A stretch of DNA of 33,016 bases, from positions 66,147 through 99,162 of the forward strand of contig DCDV01000017.1 in NCBI GenBank assembly GCA_002316595.1. Reading direction: 5' to 3'. Positions 16,001-24,105 of this stretch are shown here, piece after piece. Origin of the DNA: Mageeibacillus sp. UBA1046 (GTDB lineage Bacteria > Bacillota > Clostridia > Saccharofermentanales > DTU023). Made by a program: the position numbers and the translations under genes. How positions within the stretch are numbered: the first letter of the stretch is position 1; each line of letters begins with the position of its first letter. The notes under the pieces were generated by a model, which had not been told where the DNA came from, did not search any database, and saw only the letters and a list, made by a program, of their open reading frames with translations.

Positions 16001-16527
16001 AAACCATCGAAGAAATGCAAGAAAGGAACTCTGCCCTTAATGGCTGCCAGATGGGCTACAGCGCCCAGGTCCATTGCCTGTTGAACGCTGGCGGAAGCAA
16101 GAAGAGCGAAACCGGTTTGACGGCAAGCCATCACGTCGGAATGATCGCCAAAGATCGATAGAGCATGTGCCGCCAGTGTACGGGCAGATACGTGGAATAC
16201 TCCGGGAAGCAGTTCGCCGGCTATCTTATACATATTAGGAATCATCAGGAGTAAACCCTGTGATGCTGTATAAGTAGTTGTTAACGCTCCTGTTGCCAAT
16301 GATCCGTGCACAACACCGGAAGCACCGCCTTCAGATTGCATCTCAACTACGTTTACCGTTTGTCCGAAGATATTCTTCATTCCTTGCTGTGACCACTTGT
16401 CGACCATGTCGGCCATGGGCGAAGAGGGTGTGATGGGGAAAATTCCTGCAACCTCAGTAAAGGCATACGAAGCATATGCCGCTGCCGTGTTGCCGTCCAT
16501 GGTCATAAATTTCTTTTCTTTTGCCAT
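13006..16527 (-). CDS. nifJ: Pyruvate:ferredoxin (flavodoxin) oxidoreductase
   Basis: A 1173-residue single-chain PFOR of normal length. It oxidises pyruvate and CoA to acetyl-CoA and CO2 while reducing ferredoxin. The N-terminal pyrimidine-binding region (GIFPITPSSPMADM near residue 30) is followed by two ferredoxin-type motifs near residues 692 (CIQCNQCSLVCPHA) and 744 (CTGCGVCAETCPTK). The cluster-linked CSGCGE motif is near 811, and the thiamine diphosphate motif GGDGWAYDIGYGG is near 966. An AAAGGAG site precedes the ATG. It lies downstream of gpmI on the same strand, with a possible promoter between. Its reduced ferredoxin is the expected substrate of the Rnf complex encoded at 3306-8535. 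Confidence 0.97.
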   Translation of the reverse strand: MAKEKKFMTMDGNTAAAYASYAFTEVAGIFPITPSSPMADMVDKWSQQGMKNIFGQTVNVVEMQSEGGASGVVHGSLATGALTTTYTASQGLLLMIPNMYKIAGELLPGVFHVSARTLAAHALSIFGDHSDVMACRQTGFALLASASVQQAMDLGAVAHLAAIKGRVPFLHFFDGFRTSHEIQKIEVLDYEDLAKMVDYEQLNAFRERGLTPNAPTLRGTAQNPDIFFQAREASNPYYDRLADIVEECMDDMTELTGREYKPFVYYGAEDADKVVICMGSVFETMCETVDYLNAQGKKVGAVNVHLYRPFSGRRLLEVIPETCKKIAVLDRTKEPGAEGEPLYLDVKNVFSESDRKPVIVGGRYGLGSKDTTPDQINAVYNHLEQDKPRHNFTIGIEDDVTNLSLPTGDAIDVTKEGTIAARFWGLGSDGTVGANKNSIKIIGDYTDMYAQGYFSYDSKKSGGVTISDLRFGHNPIKAPYLVNRADFVACHNQAYVDKYDMLTPLKRGGSFLLNTLWDEQELTEHLPGHMKRFIANNDIDFYTIDAVTLANEIGLGNRINTICQAAFFKIAKVIPIDDAVKYMKEAIVKSYGRRGEEIVNMNYKAVDAGVENLKKMDVPADWANAPDDEAVERNVPDFITRIVDVMNAQMGDTLPVSAFKDAADGTFPQGTSKYEKRGIAVNVPKWLPEHCIQCNQCSLVCPHACIRPFLLTDEEADNAPEEFPTLQGSKPYDNYKYRIQVSVLDCTGCGVCAETCPTKTKSLVMEPIGDHYLESKNWDYAVSLPRKANPMGKASIKGSQFEQPLLEFSGACSGCGETPYVSLVTQLFGDRMQIANATGCTSIWGGSAPSMPYTPNQEGFGPAWANSLFEDNAEYGLGMHLGVKQLRARVTAQVKQLAEKNISGLTEPINNWLTDKDDAEKTRAVSADLIAALEASSTEGEAAVLVANILELKDYLMLRSTWIIGGDGWAYDIGYGGLDHVLASGENVNVLVLDTEVYSNTGGQASKATNLGAVAEFAAGGKAVKKKDLGAMAMTYGYVYVAQIAMGANQLQTLRALREAEAWDGPSLVIAYAPCINHGIKGGLTVAQQRQKDAVETGYWHLYRFNPALKAEEKNPFILDSKEPKRPYTDFLEKEVRYTSLYRTYPEEKVKEIFENSRLAADERYQNYLRMAD

Positions 16528-16603
16528 GTAATGCTCCTTTTACAATATTTTTGCTTATTAATTTGATACTAGAACTATATATACAAGTTCTTTGCCATCT
16601 GTC

Positions 16604-16612
16604 AGTATACCA
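16604..16612 (-). promoter_or_regulatory. Possible extended -10 promoter element for PFOR
   Basis: On the minus strand TGGTATACT (16604-16612) is a good extended -10. The -35 position 17 bases upstream (ATTAAT) is poor. It lies about 80 bases before the PFOR start codon. The 119-base gap between gpmI and PFOR shows no terminator, so read-through from gpmI is also possible. Confidence 0.4.
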
Positions 16613-16646
16613 TAATCTGCCAGTAAATTAATGCCTGTGAAGGTGA

Positions 16647-18209
16647 TTAATTAAAGCGTTTCAAGAGAGATTCGCCTGTCATTTTGTCCGGCTTGGGAAA
16701 ACCCATCAGATCCAGGATTGTTGGCGCCAAATCAGACAGTCTTCCTTCTCGTAAAGCGCCTTCAACAATGCCCATGCCGATTAATGGCACAGGATTGGTG
16801 GTATGGGCGGTGAAAATTCCATCTGTGTCCGGATCAAGCATCTTTTCCGCATTGCCGTGATCAGATGAGATAAGAGCGATTCCGCCTTTTTTCTCTAATG
16901 CGTCTGTTACTATGCCGACTGCTTTATCTACAGCCTCTACGGCCTCCACAGTCGCGTTAAAATCACCAGTATGCCCGACCATGTCACAATTGGCGTAGTT
17001 TAAAACGATAATGTCGTAGGCGTCTGATTCCAGGCGCCGTAAGACCTCCTGAGTCACTTCGGGTGCGCTCATCTCCGGTTTCAAATCATAAGTGGCTACT
17101 TTAGGTGATGGTATCAAGACTCTGTCCTCACCAGGGTATTCTTTCTCTGCGCCGCCGTTAAAGAAAAAAGTGACATGAGCGTACTTTTCAGTTTCAGCTA
17201 TCCTTAACTGTCTCAGGCCAAGCTCCGAAACATATTGACCCAGAGTTTCGTCTAGATTCTCCTGTTCATAAGCTACTTCAAGTCCCGGATATGAGTTGAA
17301 AACAACATCATATTCAGTCATGGTGACGAAATGCAGGGGGAAATGACCGCACGGGAGATTGAAATAATCAAAGTCCGGCTGCATGAAACTGCGAGTCAGC
17401 TCTCTGGCTCTGTCCGGGCGGAAATTAAATAAAATTACAGAGTCATTCGGCCGGATCAGGCCAACCGGCTTGTCATCGCTGAGCACTGTGGCGGGAAGCA
17501 AGAATTCATCTGTTATGCCTTGTGCGTAGGAATCCGCAATATATGTGAGAGGATCGGAGGTTCTGTTTTCAGACCCCCGGACGAAAGCCAGATAGGCTTT
17601 TTCTACTCGTTCCCAGCGTTGGTCCCGATCCATAGCATAATAACGGCCGCTGATCGTAGCCAGCTTGCCAATGCCTGTCTCTGCCATTTTGTCAAGCAAC
17701 TGTCTGGTGAATCCCAGGCCTGATGTCGGAGATACATCACGGCCATCATATAAAGCATGAATAAATACACGATCTGCCTGATGGTACACAGCCAGATCAA
17801 TCAAGCCGAATAAATGTTCAATATGGCTGTGTACTCCGCCGTCGGACAAGAGGCCAATTAAGTGTAAAGAGCTGTCTCTTTCTTTGCTGTGTTCTATAGC
17901 ATGCAAAAAGGCCGGGTTATTAAGATAATTGCCACTTTCTATATCTTTGCTGATTCTGGTCAGGTCCTGATAGACGATGCGCCCCGCCCCGATATTGGTA
18001 TGACCGACTTCAGAATTTCCCATTTGACCCGGAGGAAGGCCGACATCAAGACCGGAAGTGAAAAGATGGCTTGTCGGCCACGTGGCAGCCAGTCGATCCA
18101 GATTAGGCGTCCTGGCCTGATAAACTGCGTTGTTGTCGGTTTCGGATGATTGTCCCCAGCCATCCAAGATCATCAACATGACTGGACGCCTCTTCGGTAT
18201 CTTATTCAT
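16647..18209 (-). CDS. gpmI: 2,3-bisphosphoglycerate-independent phosphoglycerate mutase
   Basis: A 520-residue cytoplasmic metalloenzyme that interconverts 3- and 2-phosphoglycerate. Family motifs are present: the N-terminal LMILDGWG, the catalytic-serine motif GNSEVGHTNIGAGRI near residue 62, HALYDGRDVSPTSG near 150, and the C-terminal metal-binding SSDHGNAEKM. The length is close to the usual 510. It follows the pgk-tpiA fusion by 166 bases on the same strand, so the consecutive glycolytic steps may be co-transcribed. The ribosome site upstream of the ATG is weak. Enolase and glyceraldehyde-3-phosphate dehydrogenase genes are not in the window. Confidence 0.96.
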   Translation of the reverse strand: MNKIPKRRPVMLMILDGWGQSSETDNNAVYQARTPNLDRLAATWPTSHLFTSGLDVGLPPGQMGNSEVGHTNIGAGRIVYQDLTRISKDIESGNYLNNPAFLHAIEHSKERDSSLHLIGLLSDGGVHSHIEHLFGLIDLAVYHQADRVFIHALYDGRDVSPTSGLGFTRQLLDKMAETGIGKLATISGRYYAMDRDQRWERVEKAYLAFVRGSENRTSDPLTYIADSYAQGITDEFLLPATVLSDDKPVGLIRPNDSVILFNFRPDRARELTRSFMQPDFDYFNLPCGHFPLHFVTMTEYDVVFNSYPGLEVAYEQENLDETLGQYVSELGLRQLRIAETEKYAHVTFFFNGGAEKEYPGEDRVLIPSPKVATYDLKPEMSAPEVTQEVLRRLESDAYDIIVLNYANCDMVGHTGDFNATVEAVEAVDKAVGIVTDALEKKGGIALISSDHGNAEKMLDPDTDGIFTAHTTNPVPLIGMGIVEGALREGRLSDLAPTILDLMGFPKPDKMTGESLLKRFN

Positions 18210-18375
18210 TCATTCACACTCTGACGTTTCAAATTAACTGCCTTTCGACATTCATATCAGGAACTGCTGTCCGGCAGTTCTCACTCTCGTTTGTTTCGCG
18301 GACGCACACAGGCTGTGACTATGGCTCTGCTGTTGGCACAGCAATATTGCTTAGCCAGGGTCCCGGGACAGGCTG
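18210..18375 (-). other. Intergenic spacer with hairpins between pgk-tpiA and gpmI
   Basis: This 166-base gap holds two perfect inverted repeats: a 7-bp stem with a 6-base loop at 18261-18280 (GAACTGC type) and a 6-bp stem with a 4-base loop at 18328-18343 (TGCTGT/ACAGCA), the latter beside a 12-base AGCAATATTGCT palindrome. Neither is followed by a T-run, and I saw no convincing promoter. They may be mRNA processing or stability structures between the two cistrons. Confidence 0.4.
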
Positions 18376-20319
18376 CTATGATCCTGCAATAACGGCGAAA
18401 TCTTCTGCCTTTAAGGAGGCTCCTCCGACCAGACCGCCGTCAACATCCGGCTGAGCAAACAAGCCGGAGGCATTAGCGGCATTGACAGATCCGCCATAGA
18501 GGATACGAATATTATCAGCGGCCTCGCTGTCATACATACTGGCCAGCTCCTGGCGGATAAAGGCGCAAACTTCCTGAGCTTGTTCCTCTGTAGCTGTCCT
18601 GCCGGTGCCAATCGCCCAGATCGGTTCATAAGCGACAACTATGCGGAAGAAATCCTTAGCTTCGATATCGGCAAAGCATTCCCTGATCTGCTGACGGATA
18701 AATGTAAAGGTCTCATCATTCTCTCTTTGTTCAAGAGACTCTCCCACGCAGATGATGGGGAAGACACCCCAGTTCAGGGCGGCTTTGGCTTTGGCATTGA
18801 TGTCGGCATTTGATTCTTTAAAGTACTCGCGTCTTTCGGAATGTCCCACAATTACGTAGGGAACATTCAGATCTCCCAGCATCTTCATGGATATCTCGCC
18901 CGTATATGCTCCTGAATCGACAGGGTAGCCATTCTGGGCGGCAGCGGAAACCGCACTGTAGCCTGTCAGCTCCAAAACCTTGCCCAGAGCAGTAAAGGGT
19001 GCAGCAACAACTACTTCTGCTTTGGCATCTGTAACTAAGGGGAGAATTTCCTTGACCAGCTTTTCAGCTTCGGCCGGGGTGCCCTTGTTCATTTTCCAGT
19101 TACCCGCTGCCATTAAGCGTCTGTTGTCCAGATTAGACAAGCCGCCGATGCCAGGAAGGTCCTTTCCTTCCAGCAAATTAAGTGAAGCGCCGCCGCCGGT
19201 AGATACATGAGTAACCTTGTCTGCATAGCCTGATTGCTCAACTGCTGATGAAGAATCTCCGCCGCCAACAATGGAAACAGCGTCAGTCTCGGCAATAACT
19301 TTGGCGATCTCATAAGTACCTTGGGCAAAAGCCGGGAATTCGAACACGCCCATCGGACCATTCCAGACTATTGTCTTAGACTGCTTAATAACCCGGCTGA
19401 AACGTTCTAAAGTATCGGGGCCTATGCCCATACCCATCCAACCTTTTTCAATCTCGTCAGCACGTACTATCTTATAAGGGGCATCCGCTGCAAATGTTTC
19501 GGTTATAACTACATCTGAAGGCAGCAGAAGGTTGACACCCTTTTCCTTGGCTTTTGCCAGAGTGCTTTCTGCCAGCTCCATCTTGTCCGGTTCATAAAGA
19601 GAACTTCCCACTTCGAGACCTTGAGCAGCAAAAAACGTGTATGCCATAGCTCCGCCGATTAATAAATTATCTACTTTGTCGAGCAGATTCTCTATCACGC
19701 CGATTTTGTCTGAGACTTTGGCGCCGCCGATAATAGCTGTGAAAGGGCGCTCAGGATTTTCAAGAGCCGCTCCCATTACGTCTATCTCTTTTTGCATGAG
19801 AAAGCCGGCGGCTGAAGGCAGAAACCTGGTCAATCCGTATGTTGACGCATGCGCACGATGTGCTGTGCCGAAAGCGTCATTTACAAAAATCTCCGCCATA
19901 CCGGCCAGTTCTTTAGCGAAGCTGCGATCATTCTTAGTTTCTTCTTTATGGTATCTGATATTCTCCAACATGAGAATATCACCTTCCTTAAGAACGGCTG
20001 CCTTAGTCTTGGCATCTTCTCCGATTACATCCGCCGCCATAATTACTTTCTGTCCCAGAATCTCGCCCAGACGAGCAGCAACCGGAGCCAAAGAGAGTTT
20101 GGGATCAAATCCTTTCGGTCTGCCCAGGTGTGAAACCAGAATCAATTTAGCTTTCTGATCCAGTAAATATCTTATGGTCGGTATTACTGCCTGAATTCTT
20201 GTGTCATCTGTGATAATTCCGCTTTCCATATCAAGAGGAACATTAAAATCTACACGTGCAATCACTCTCTTGCCCTGTACGTCCAAATCCTTGAGAGTTT
20301 TCTTTTGTAATTGTGCCAT
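18376..20319 (-). CDS. pgk-tpiA: Bifunctional phosphoglycerate kinase / triosephosphate isomerase fusion
   Basis: One uninterrupted 647-residue frame holds two complete glycolytic enzymes. Residues 1-395 are PGK, with DFNVP near 24, SHLGRP near 63, KVSDKIGVI near 201 and GGGDSSSAV near 352. Residues about 402-647 are TIM, with catalytic K409 (NWKMNKG), H493 (VGHSERREYF) and E565 (VVAYEPIWAIGTG). The linker is only about six residues (NLDNRR), and no ribosome site precedes the TIM methionine, so the product should be an obligate fusion, as known in Thermotoga. I chose the ATG at 20319, with AAGGAGG upstream; an in-frame upstream start would add 37 non-homologous residues. All visible catalytic residues are intact. 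Confidence 0.96.
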   Translation of the reverse strand: MAQLQKKTLKDLDVQGKRVIARVDFNVPLDMESGIITDDTRIQAVIPTIRYLLDQKAKLILVSHLGRPKGFDPKLSLAPVAARLGEILGQKVIMAADVIGEDAKTKAAVLKEGDILMLENIRYHKEETKNDRSFAKELAGMAEIFVNDAFGTAHRAHASTYGLTRFLPSAAGFLMQKEIDVMGAALENPERPFTAIIGGAKVSDKIGVIENLLDKVDNLLIGGAMAYTFFAAQGLEVGSSLYEPDKMELAESTLAKAKEKGVNLLLPSDVVITETFAADAPYKIVRADEIEKGWMGMGIGPDTLERFSRVIKQSKTIVWNGPMGVFEFPAFAQGTYEIAKVIAETDAVSIVGGGDSSSAVEQSGYADKVTHVSTGGGASLNLLEGKDLPGIGGLSNLDNRRLMAAGNWKMNKGTPAEAEKLVKEILPLVTDAKAEVVVAAPFTALGKVLELTGYSAVSAAAQNGYPVDSGAYTGEISMKMLGDLNVPYVIVGHSERREYFKESNADINAKAKAALNWGVFPIICVGESLEQRENDETFTFIRQQIRECFADIEAKDFFRIVVAYEPIWAIGTGRTATEEQAQEVCAFIRQELASMYDSEAADNIRILYGGSVNAANASGLFAQPDVDGGLVGGASLKAEDFAVIAGS

Positions 20320-20428
20320 TTGCCACTCCTCCTTCTTTAATAAAAGCTGCGTGACGATAACGCTGTCTGACGGATAAACATCATGAGATTTGCATTTATT
20401 GATTTTATCGCTAATTTGATATAGCTTC

Positions 20429-20457
20429 ATTCTAGTATTCAGCAGTTGTTTTTACAA
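20429..20457 (-). promoter_or_regulatory. Predicted promoter for pgk-tpiA
   Basis: On the minus strand, TTGTAA (20452-20457), a 17-base spacer and TAGAAT (20429-20434). This gives a leader of roughly 100 bases before the fusion gene. Its -35 abuts that of the divergent promoter for the glycosyltransferase gene. Confidence 0.5.
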
Positions 20458-20476
20458 TTATATCCTATGTTAAAAT
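20446..20476 (+). promoter_or_regulatory. Possible promoter for the glycosyltransferase operon
   Basis: TAAAAT at 20471-20476 with an upstream TGT forms an extended -10. The best -35-like box, TTGTTT at 20446-20451, is 19 bases away, slightly long. The two divergent promoters share this short region, so they could interfere with each other or share a regulator. Confidence 0.4.
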
Positions 20477-20506
20477 AGACTTAATTTCAGTCAAGGGGAG
20501 GTTAAC

Positions 20507-21685
20507 GTGCAAGTATCCCTGATAATTCCGTTTTATAACGAGGAAGAGCAAATACCTCTGACTATAGCTACTTGTGTTTCCGTGCTGGAGGATACAGATA
20601 GAAACTGGGAGATAATTGCCATCGACGACGGCTCAACCGATAACACCTGGCAATTACTCAGCAGAGCTGCCGCTAATGACAGCAGAATCCGCACTTTCCA
20701 TTTTTCGCGCAATTTCGGTAAGGAGGCCGCAATCTGCGCCGGGCTGGATCTGGCCGCAGGTGATGCTGTAATCCTGATCGACGGTGATCTGCAGCACCCT
20801 CCGGATGCAATCCCCGGGATGCTGGCTCTATGGGATCAGGATTATGAAGTTGTGGAAGGAAAAAAGTCAAATCGGGGTAAGGAATCTTTAATCTCCAAGC
20901 TCAATGCGGGAATCTTTTATGGCAGTTTCCGCCGTCTTTCCGGCTATGATCTGACCGACGCCTCAGACTTTAAGCTGCTGGACCGAAAGGTTGTGGAAGC
21001 ATGGCGTCGTCTTCCCGAGCACAATACTTTCTTTAGGGCTCTGTCGCTGTGGTTAGGCTTCAAACGCACTACCTTCAGCTTCGACGTGGCCGAGAGGAAG
21101 AAGGGCAAGAGCAAATGGAAGGTCAGCGGACTCTTCCGTCTTTCTGTCGATGCAATTACAGGCTTTTCTGCCAGACCACTGTATCTGATCTCTTTCATGG
21201 GCGTTATTTTGCTTCTGGTTTTCTTTTTTCTGGGAATTCAGACTCTGGTAAATTATTTCGCCGGCAATTCCGCTTCGGGCTTCACCACAGTCATCTTGCT
21301 CCAGCTGCTGATTGGCAGCTCGATCCTAATCAGTCTGGGATTGATCGGAATCTATGTAGGCCGCATCTTTAGTGAAACCAAAGCCAGACCCCGCTATATT
21401 ATCTCTGAAGCGGTCAACATGGCCAAAACACTACCGGCTGTTGACCCTCAGTTCAGCGGCAGCATTGTCGTCACAGGCGCCGACAACCAGAATAACCACA
21501 AAAGGTCGTCTGCCGACGGACAGAACAGCACCGAAAAGCAGACTGCTGATGCCCTGAATGTCCACGAAATGCCGGCTGCCGAAGGACACGATCTTTCAGA
21601 CAATCCATCTATCAAAGCGCAGGTTGATTCAGACAGTCTCCCTGCCGAAGAACCTGAGCATCTTTCCGGATCTGAAAGCTCCTGA
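20507..21685 (+). CDS. GtrB/DPM1-like family 2 glycosyltransferase with C-terminal membrane helices
   Basis: A 392-residue GT2 enzyme expected to move a sugar from a nucleotide donor to a polyprenyl phosphate on the inner face of the membrane. The GT-A domain shows IIPFYNEEE (6-14), DDGSTDNTW (40-48) and the metal-binding DGD at 92-94 (IDGDLQHPPD). Two C-terminal helices lie at about 227-249 and 261-286, as in bactoprenol glucosyltransferases. The last 90 residues are acidic, polar and apparently disordered, an extension beyond the usual family end. The start is a GTG at 20507 behind AGGGGAGG. The gene 11 bases downstream encodes a large membrane protein that may use the lipid-linked sugar. 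Confidence 0.88.
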   Translation: MQVSLIIPFYNEEEQIPLTIATCVSVLEDTDRNWEIIAIDDGSTDNTWQLLSRAAANDSRIRTFHFSRNFGKEAAICAGLDLAAGDAVILIDGDLQHPPDAIPGMLALWDQDYEVVEGKKSNRGKESLISKLNAGIFYGSFRRLSGYDLTDASDFKLLDRKVVEAWRRLPEHNTFFRALSLWLGFKRTTFSFDVAERKKGKSKWKVSGLFRLSVDAITGFSARPLYLISFMGVILLLVFFFLGIQTLVNYFAGNSASGFTTVILLQLLIGSSILISLGLIGIYVGRIFSETKARPRYIISEAVNMAKTLPAVDPQFSGSIVVTGADNQNNHKRSSADGQNSTEKQTADALNVHEMPAAEGHDLSDNPSIKAQVDSDSLPAEEPEHLSGSESS

Positions 21686-21696
21686 AAACTGAAGCC

Positions 21697-23991
21697 ATGG
21701 TCGGATTAGCGATTCTGGCAACATTTTCCGGAGCAGGGATAATTTTCGTTGCGGGCAAATTCAGCAAAGAAGTTATTCATTCCCCTGTTCGCCTACCCTG
21801 GGGCTCCATCATCTTTATCAGCATTACAGGAATCTGGCTGGGCTTAATCTTTTTCTCCACAACTGCCTTTTGGCTTACCTGGTTCCTGCGAGCTGCCGGT
21901 CTGGATTCTCTCTTCGCCTTAGCTCCGGAAAAGCTCTCAACAGCTGCTGAATTAATCGCTGCCGCAGCCTATATTGCCATCTGTCTGATGCGAAGGCGCC
22001 AACACCGTACAACGGAGCAACCTGATAATATTTTGTCAGTAAAGATCCCGCAGACAGAGACGGTTGAGAGCGAGGCGTCTGCCCGGACAGTCAAATCATT
22101 GCCAAATTTCTCGAATAGTCCCATGGCTGAGACGGCTGAGAACGAGCCTTCTGCCCGAACTTTAAGCGCCTTCAACAAAAAAACCGTGAGCACTGATAAT
22201 TTCGTCAGGAGAAAACCTCTGCTTGTTGATCTGGCAGGAGCACCGCCCAGATATCTGTTGATCTTAGCCATCCTTGCCGGTATCTTTGCCTTCTGGCTCC
22301 TGTATGAATCCTTCCGCGGGAGTAACGGGTACCTGCAGGCCGGGGCTTCTGTCTTCTCTGATATGGGCCCGCATACAGCGCTTACCTCCGCTTTCGCCAA
22401 AGGGGCAAACATTCCTCCGGATTACCCGCACTTTGCCGCTGATGGCATTCGCTATCATTTCTTCTTCTACCATTTGGCCGGGCTTCTGCATGCCGGTGGA
22501 TTATCTCTGGTACTTTCGCTAAATCTTCTGACCTGGCTGGGCATCGTCAGCTTTCTTTTGCTGCTGGGGCTGTTAGCCTGGCGCCTGACCGGAAGCCGGG
22601 GAGCCATACTGCTGGCTCCTTTCCTGGCTATTTTTCGCAGCTCCTGCGCCTTCTTTACCTTTCTGTCTTCTATCGTCTTCGCGCCTGATAATATTTCCCG
22701 GGGGCAAAAATTCCTTAATCACACTGCTTTTATCGGCAATACGCCGCGTGAAGATTGGGGTTTGTGGTCAATAAATGTCTATGCCAATCAAAGACATCTT
22801 CCTGCAGCTCTGGCTCTGCTGCTCATCCTCCTCTTGCTGCAGTCTGACAATATTCGCAGAAGAAAGGATGCAGAAGTCCTGATTGGATCCTCTGAGTCCG
22901 GTTTCTACGGCAAACTGCGGCTTTGGGGGCGCAGCTGGCTGGACAGATCTTTCTGGTTCGCAAATCCGGCGGTAAGAAAGCAGCAGATCATTACTGTGCT
23001 TATCCTTTTCTTTCTGCCATTCTGGCATGGCTCCATTTTCCTTACCGCCTTGATGCTGCTGTTCTGTTATGCCCTCATCTCGGATAACAGATTCTATTTG
23101 CTCAGCGGAGCAGCACTGGGTTTACTGTATGCCAATGTGCAGAGCAGGATTTTTAATGACGGTACGCTTCTGCCTCATAATATATTCTATTTCGGTTTTA
23201 TCAGCGAAGATAAAAGTCCGGCCGGAATTCTGACCTATATTCTCGAGCTGACCGGAATTCTCCTGCCCTTGCTGATTATTGTTTTCATGGCATATAAGGG
23301 ACTGCGGCTGTGGATTGCCGTCAGCTCACTGCCCTTTATTTTTTCTTTTCTCTTTTCTCTTACTCCTGATGTGACAGTAAATCATAAGATGATCATGATC
23401 TCGATAATTCTTTGGAGTATACCTCTGGCCAAATTCCTGCTTGATCTGCCGCATTTTTCAAAACTACGCCCGGGTAAGACCCTCCTCAGTATGATTGCTG
23501 TGCTTTTGATCTTTGTACTGACTATCACCGGACTCTATGAAGTCCTAGTTTTCCATAATCTAAGCGCGATCCGGATTTCTGTACCGGCTGCCTCAGAACT
23601 AAGTGATTGGATCGAAGAGAACACGGCTCCGGATGCGATTTTCTTTACTGCTCCTTATTCCTATGATAATTTCTTCTTCAGCGGCAGGCGCTCCTGGTAT
23701 GGCCCTCCTTACTATGCCTGGTCTGCCGGTCACGACACGAAAACGAGAGAAGCCAAGCTTTACGGCCTTATCGAGTATCCTGACCTGGCTTACTACAACA
23801 GTTTCTTCAAAGGTGAGAAGATTGACGCCATTTTAGTTGATGACGAGGCACGCAATCATCCGGATTTCCCTGTAAACGAAGAGCTCATCGCTGCCTTGTA
23901 TCCGCTCGTTGCCTCCTTCGAAAACGACGGCAACAGCCGTATATACATGGTTAACGAAGCTCTCTTTTCCTCAGAGCCAATCCATCGCTGA
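21697..23991 (+). CDS. Large polytopic membrane protein, GT-C glycosyltransferase-like
   Basis: A 764-residue protein with many membrane helices. Residues about 100-180 form a hydrophilic loop containing a 17-residue imperfect duplication (119-135 and 143-159, both with SART). After the next helix an extracytoplasmic loop carries SDMGPHTALTSAF (D222) and PHFAADGIRYHFFFYH, resembling the acidic first-loop motif of GT-C enzymes that take sugars from polyprenyl carriers. The C-terminal part is a soluble domain of about 150 residues (from about 625). It follows the GT2 gene by 11 bases with a weak ribosome site. I infer a lipid-linked sugar transferase or related envelope enzyme; the exact family is not certain. 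Confidence 0.6.
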   Translation: MVGLAILATFSGAGIIFVAGKFSKEVIHSPVRLPWGSIIFISITGIWLGLIFFSTTAFWLTWFLRAAGLDSLFALAPEKLSTAAELIAAAAYIAICLMRRRQHRTTEQPDNILSVKIPQTETVESEASARTVKSLPNFSNSPMAETAENEPSARTLSAFNKKTVSTDNFVRRKPLLVDLAGAPPRYLLILAILAGIFAFWLLYESFRGSNGYLQAGASVFSDMGPHTALTSAFAKGANIPPDYPHFAADGIRYHFFFYHLAGLLHAGGLSLVLSLNLLTWLGIVSFLLLLGLLAWRLTGSRGAILLAPFLAIFRSSCAFFTFLSSIVFAPDNISRGQKFLNHTAFIGNTPREDWGLWSINVYANQRHLPAALALLLILLLLQSDNIRRRKDAEVLIGSSESGFYGKLRLWGRSWLDRSFWFANPAVRKQQIITVLILFFLPFWHGSIFLTALMLLFCYALISDNRFYLLSGAALGLLYANVQSRIFNDGTLLPHNIFYFGFISEDKSPAGILTYILELTGILLPLLIIVFMAYKGLRLWIAVSSLPFIFSFLFSLTPDVTVNHKMIMISIILWSIPLAKFLLDLPHFSKLRPGKTLLSMIAVLLIFVLTITGLYEVLVFHNLSAIRISVPAASELSDWIEENTAPDAIFFTAPYSYDNFFFSGRRSWYGPPYYAWSAGHDTKTREAKLYGLIEYPDLAYYNSFFKGEKIDAILVDDEARNHPDFPVNEELIAALYPLVASFENDGNSRIYMVNEALFSSEPIHR

Positions 23992-24105
23992 TCTGCACTG
24001 GAGGCACATTCTGAAAAGAGACGATAGACTGCAAAATCCGGAGAAAAATGTAACTGCAAAGCTTAAAGAGAAATACTGCCAGTACAAATCATAAAGGGGA
24101 ATACC

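Noticed and set aside
20320..20430. In-frame N-terminal extension of 37 residues on PGK-TIM.
   Set aside because: AAGGAGG sits directly before the ATG at 20319, the PGK homology starts there, and the extension would begin at or upstream of the predicted transcription start.
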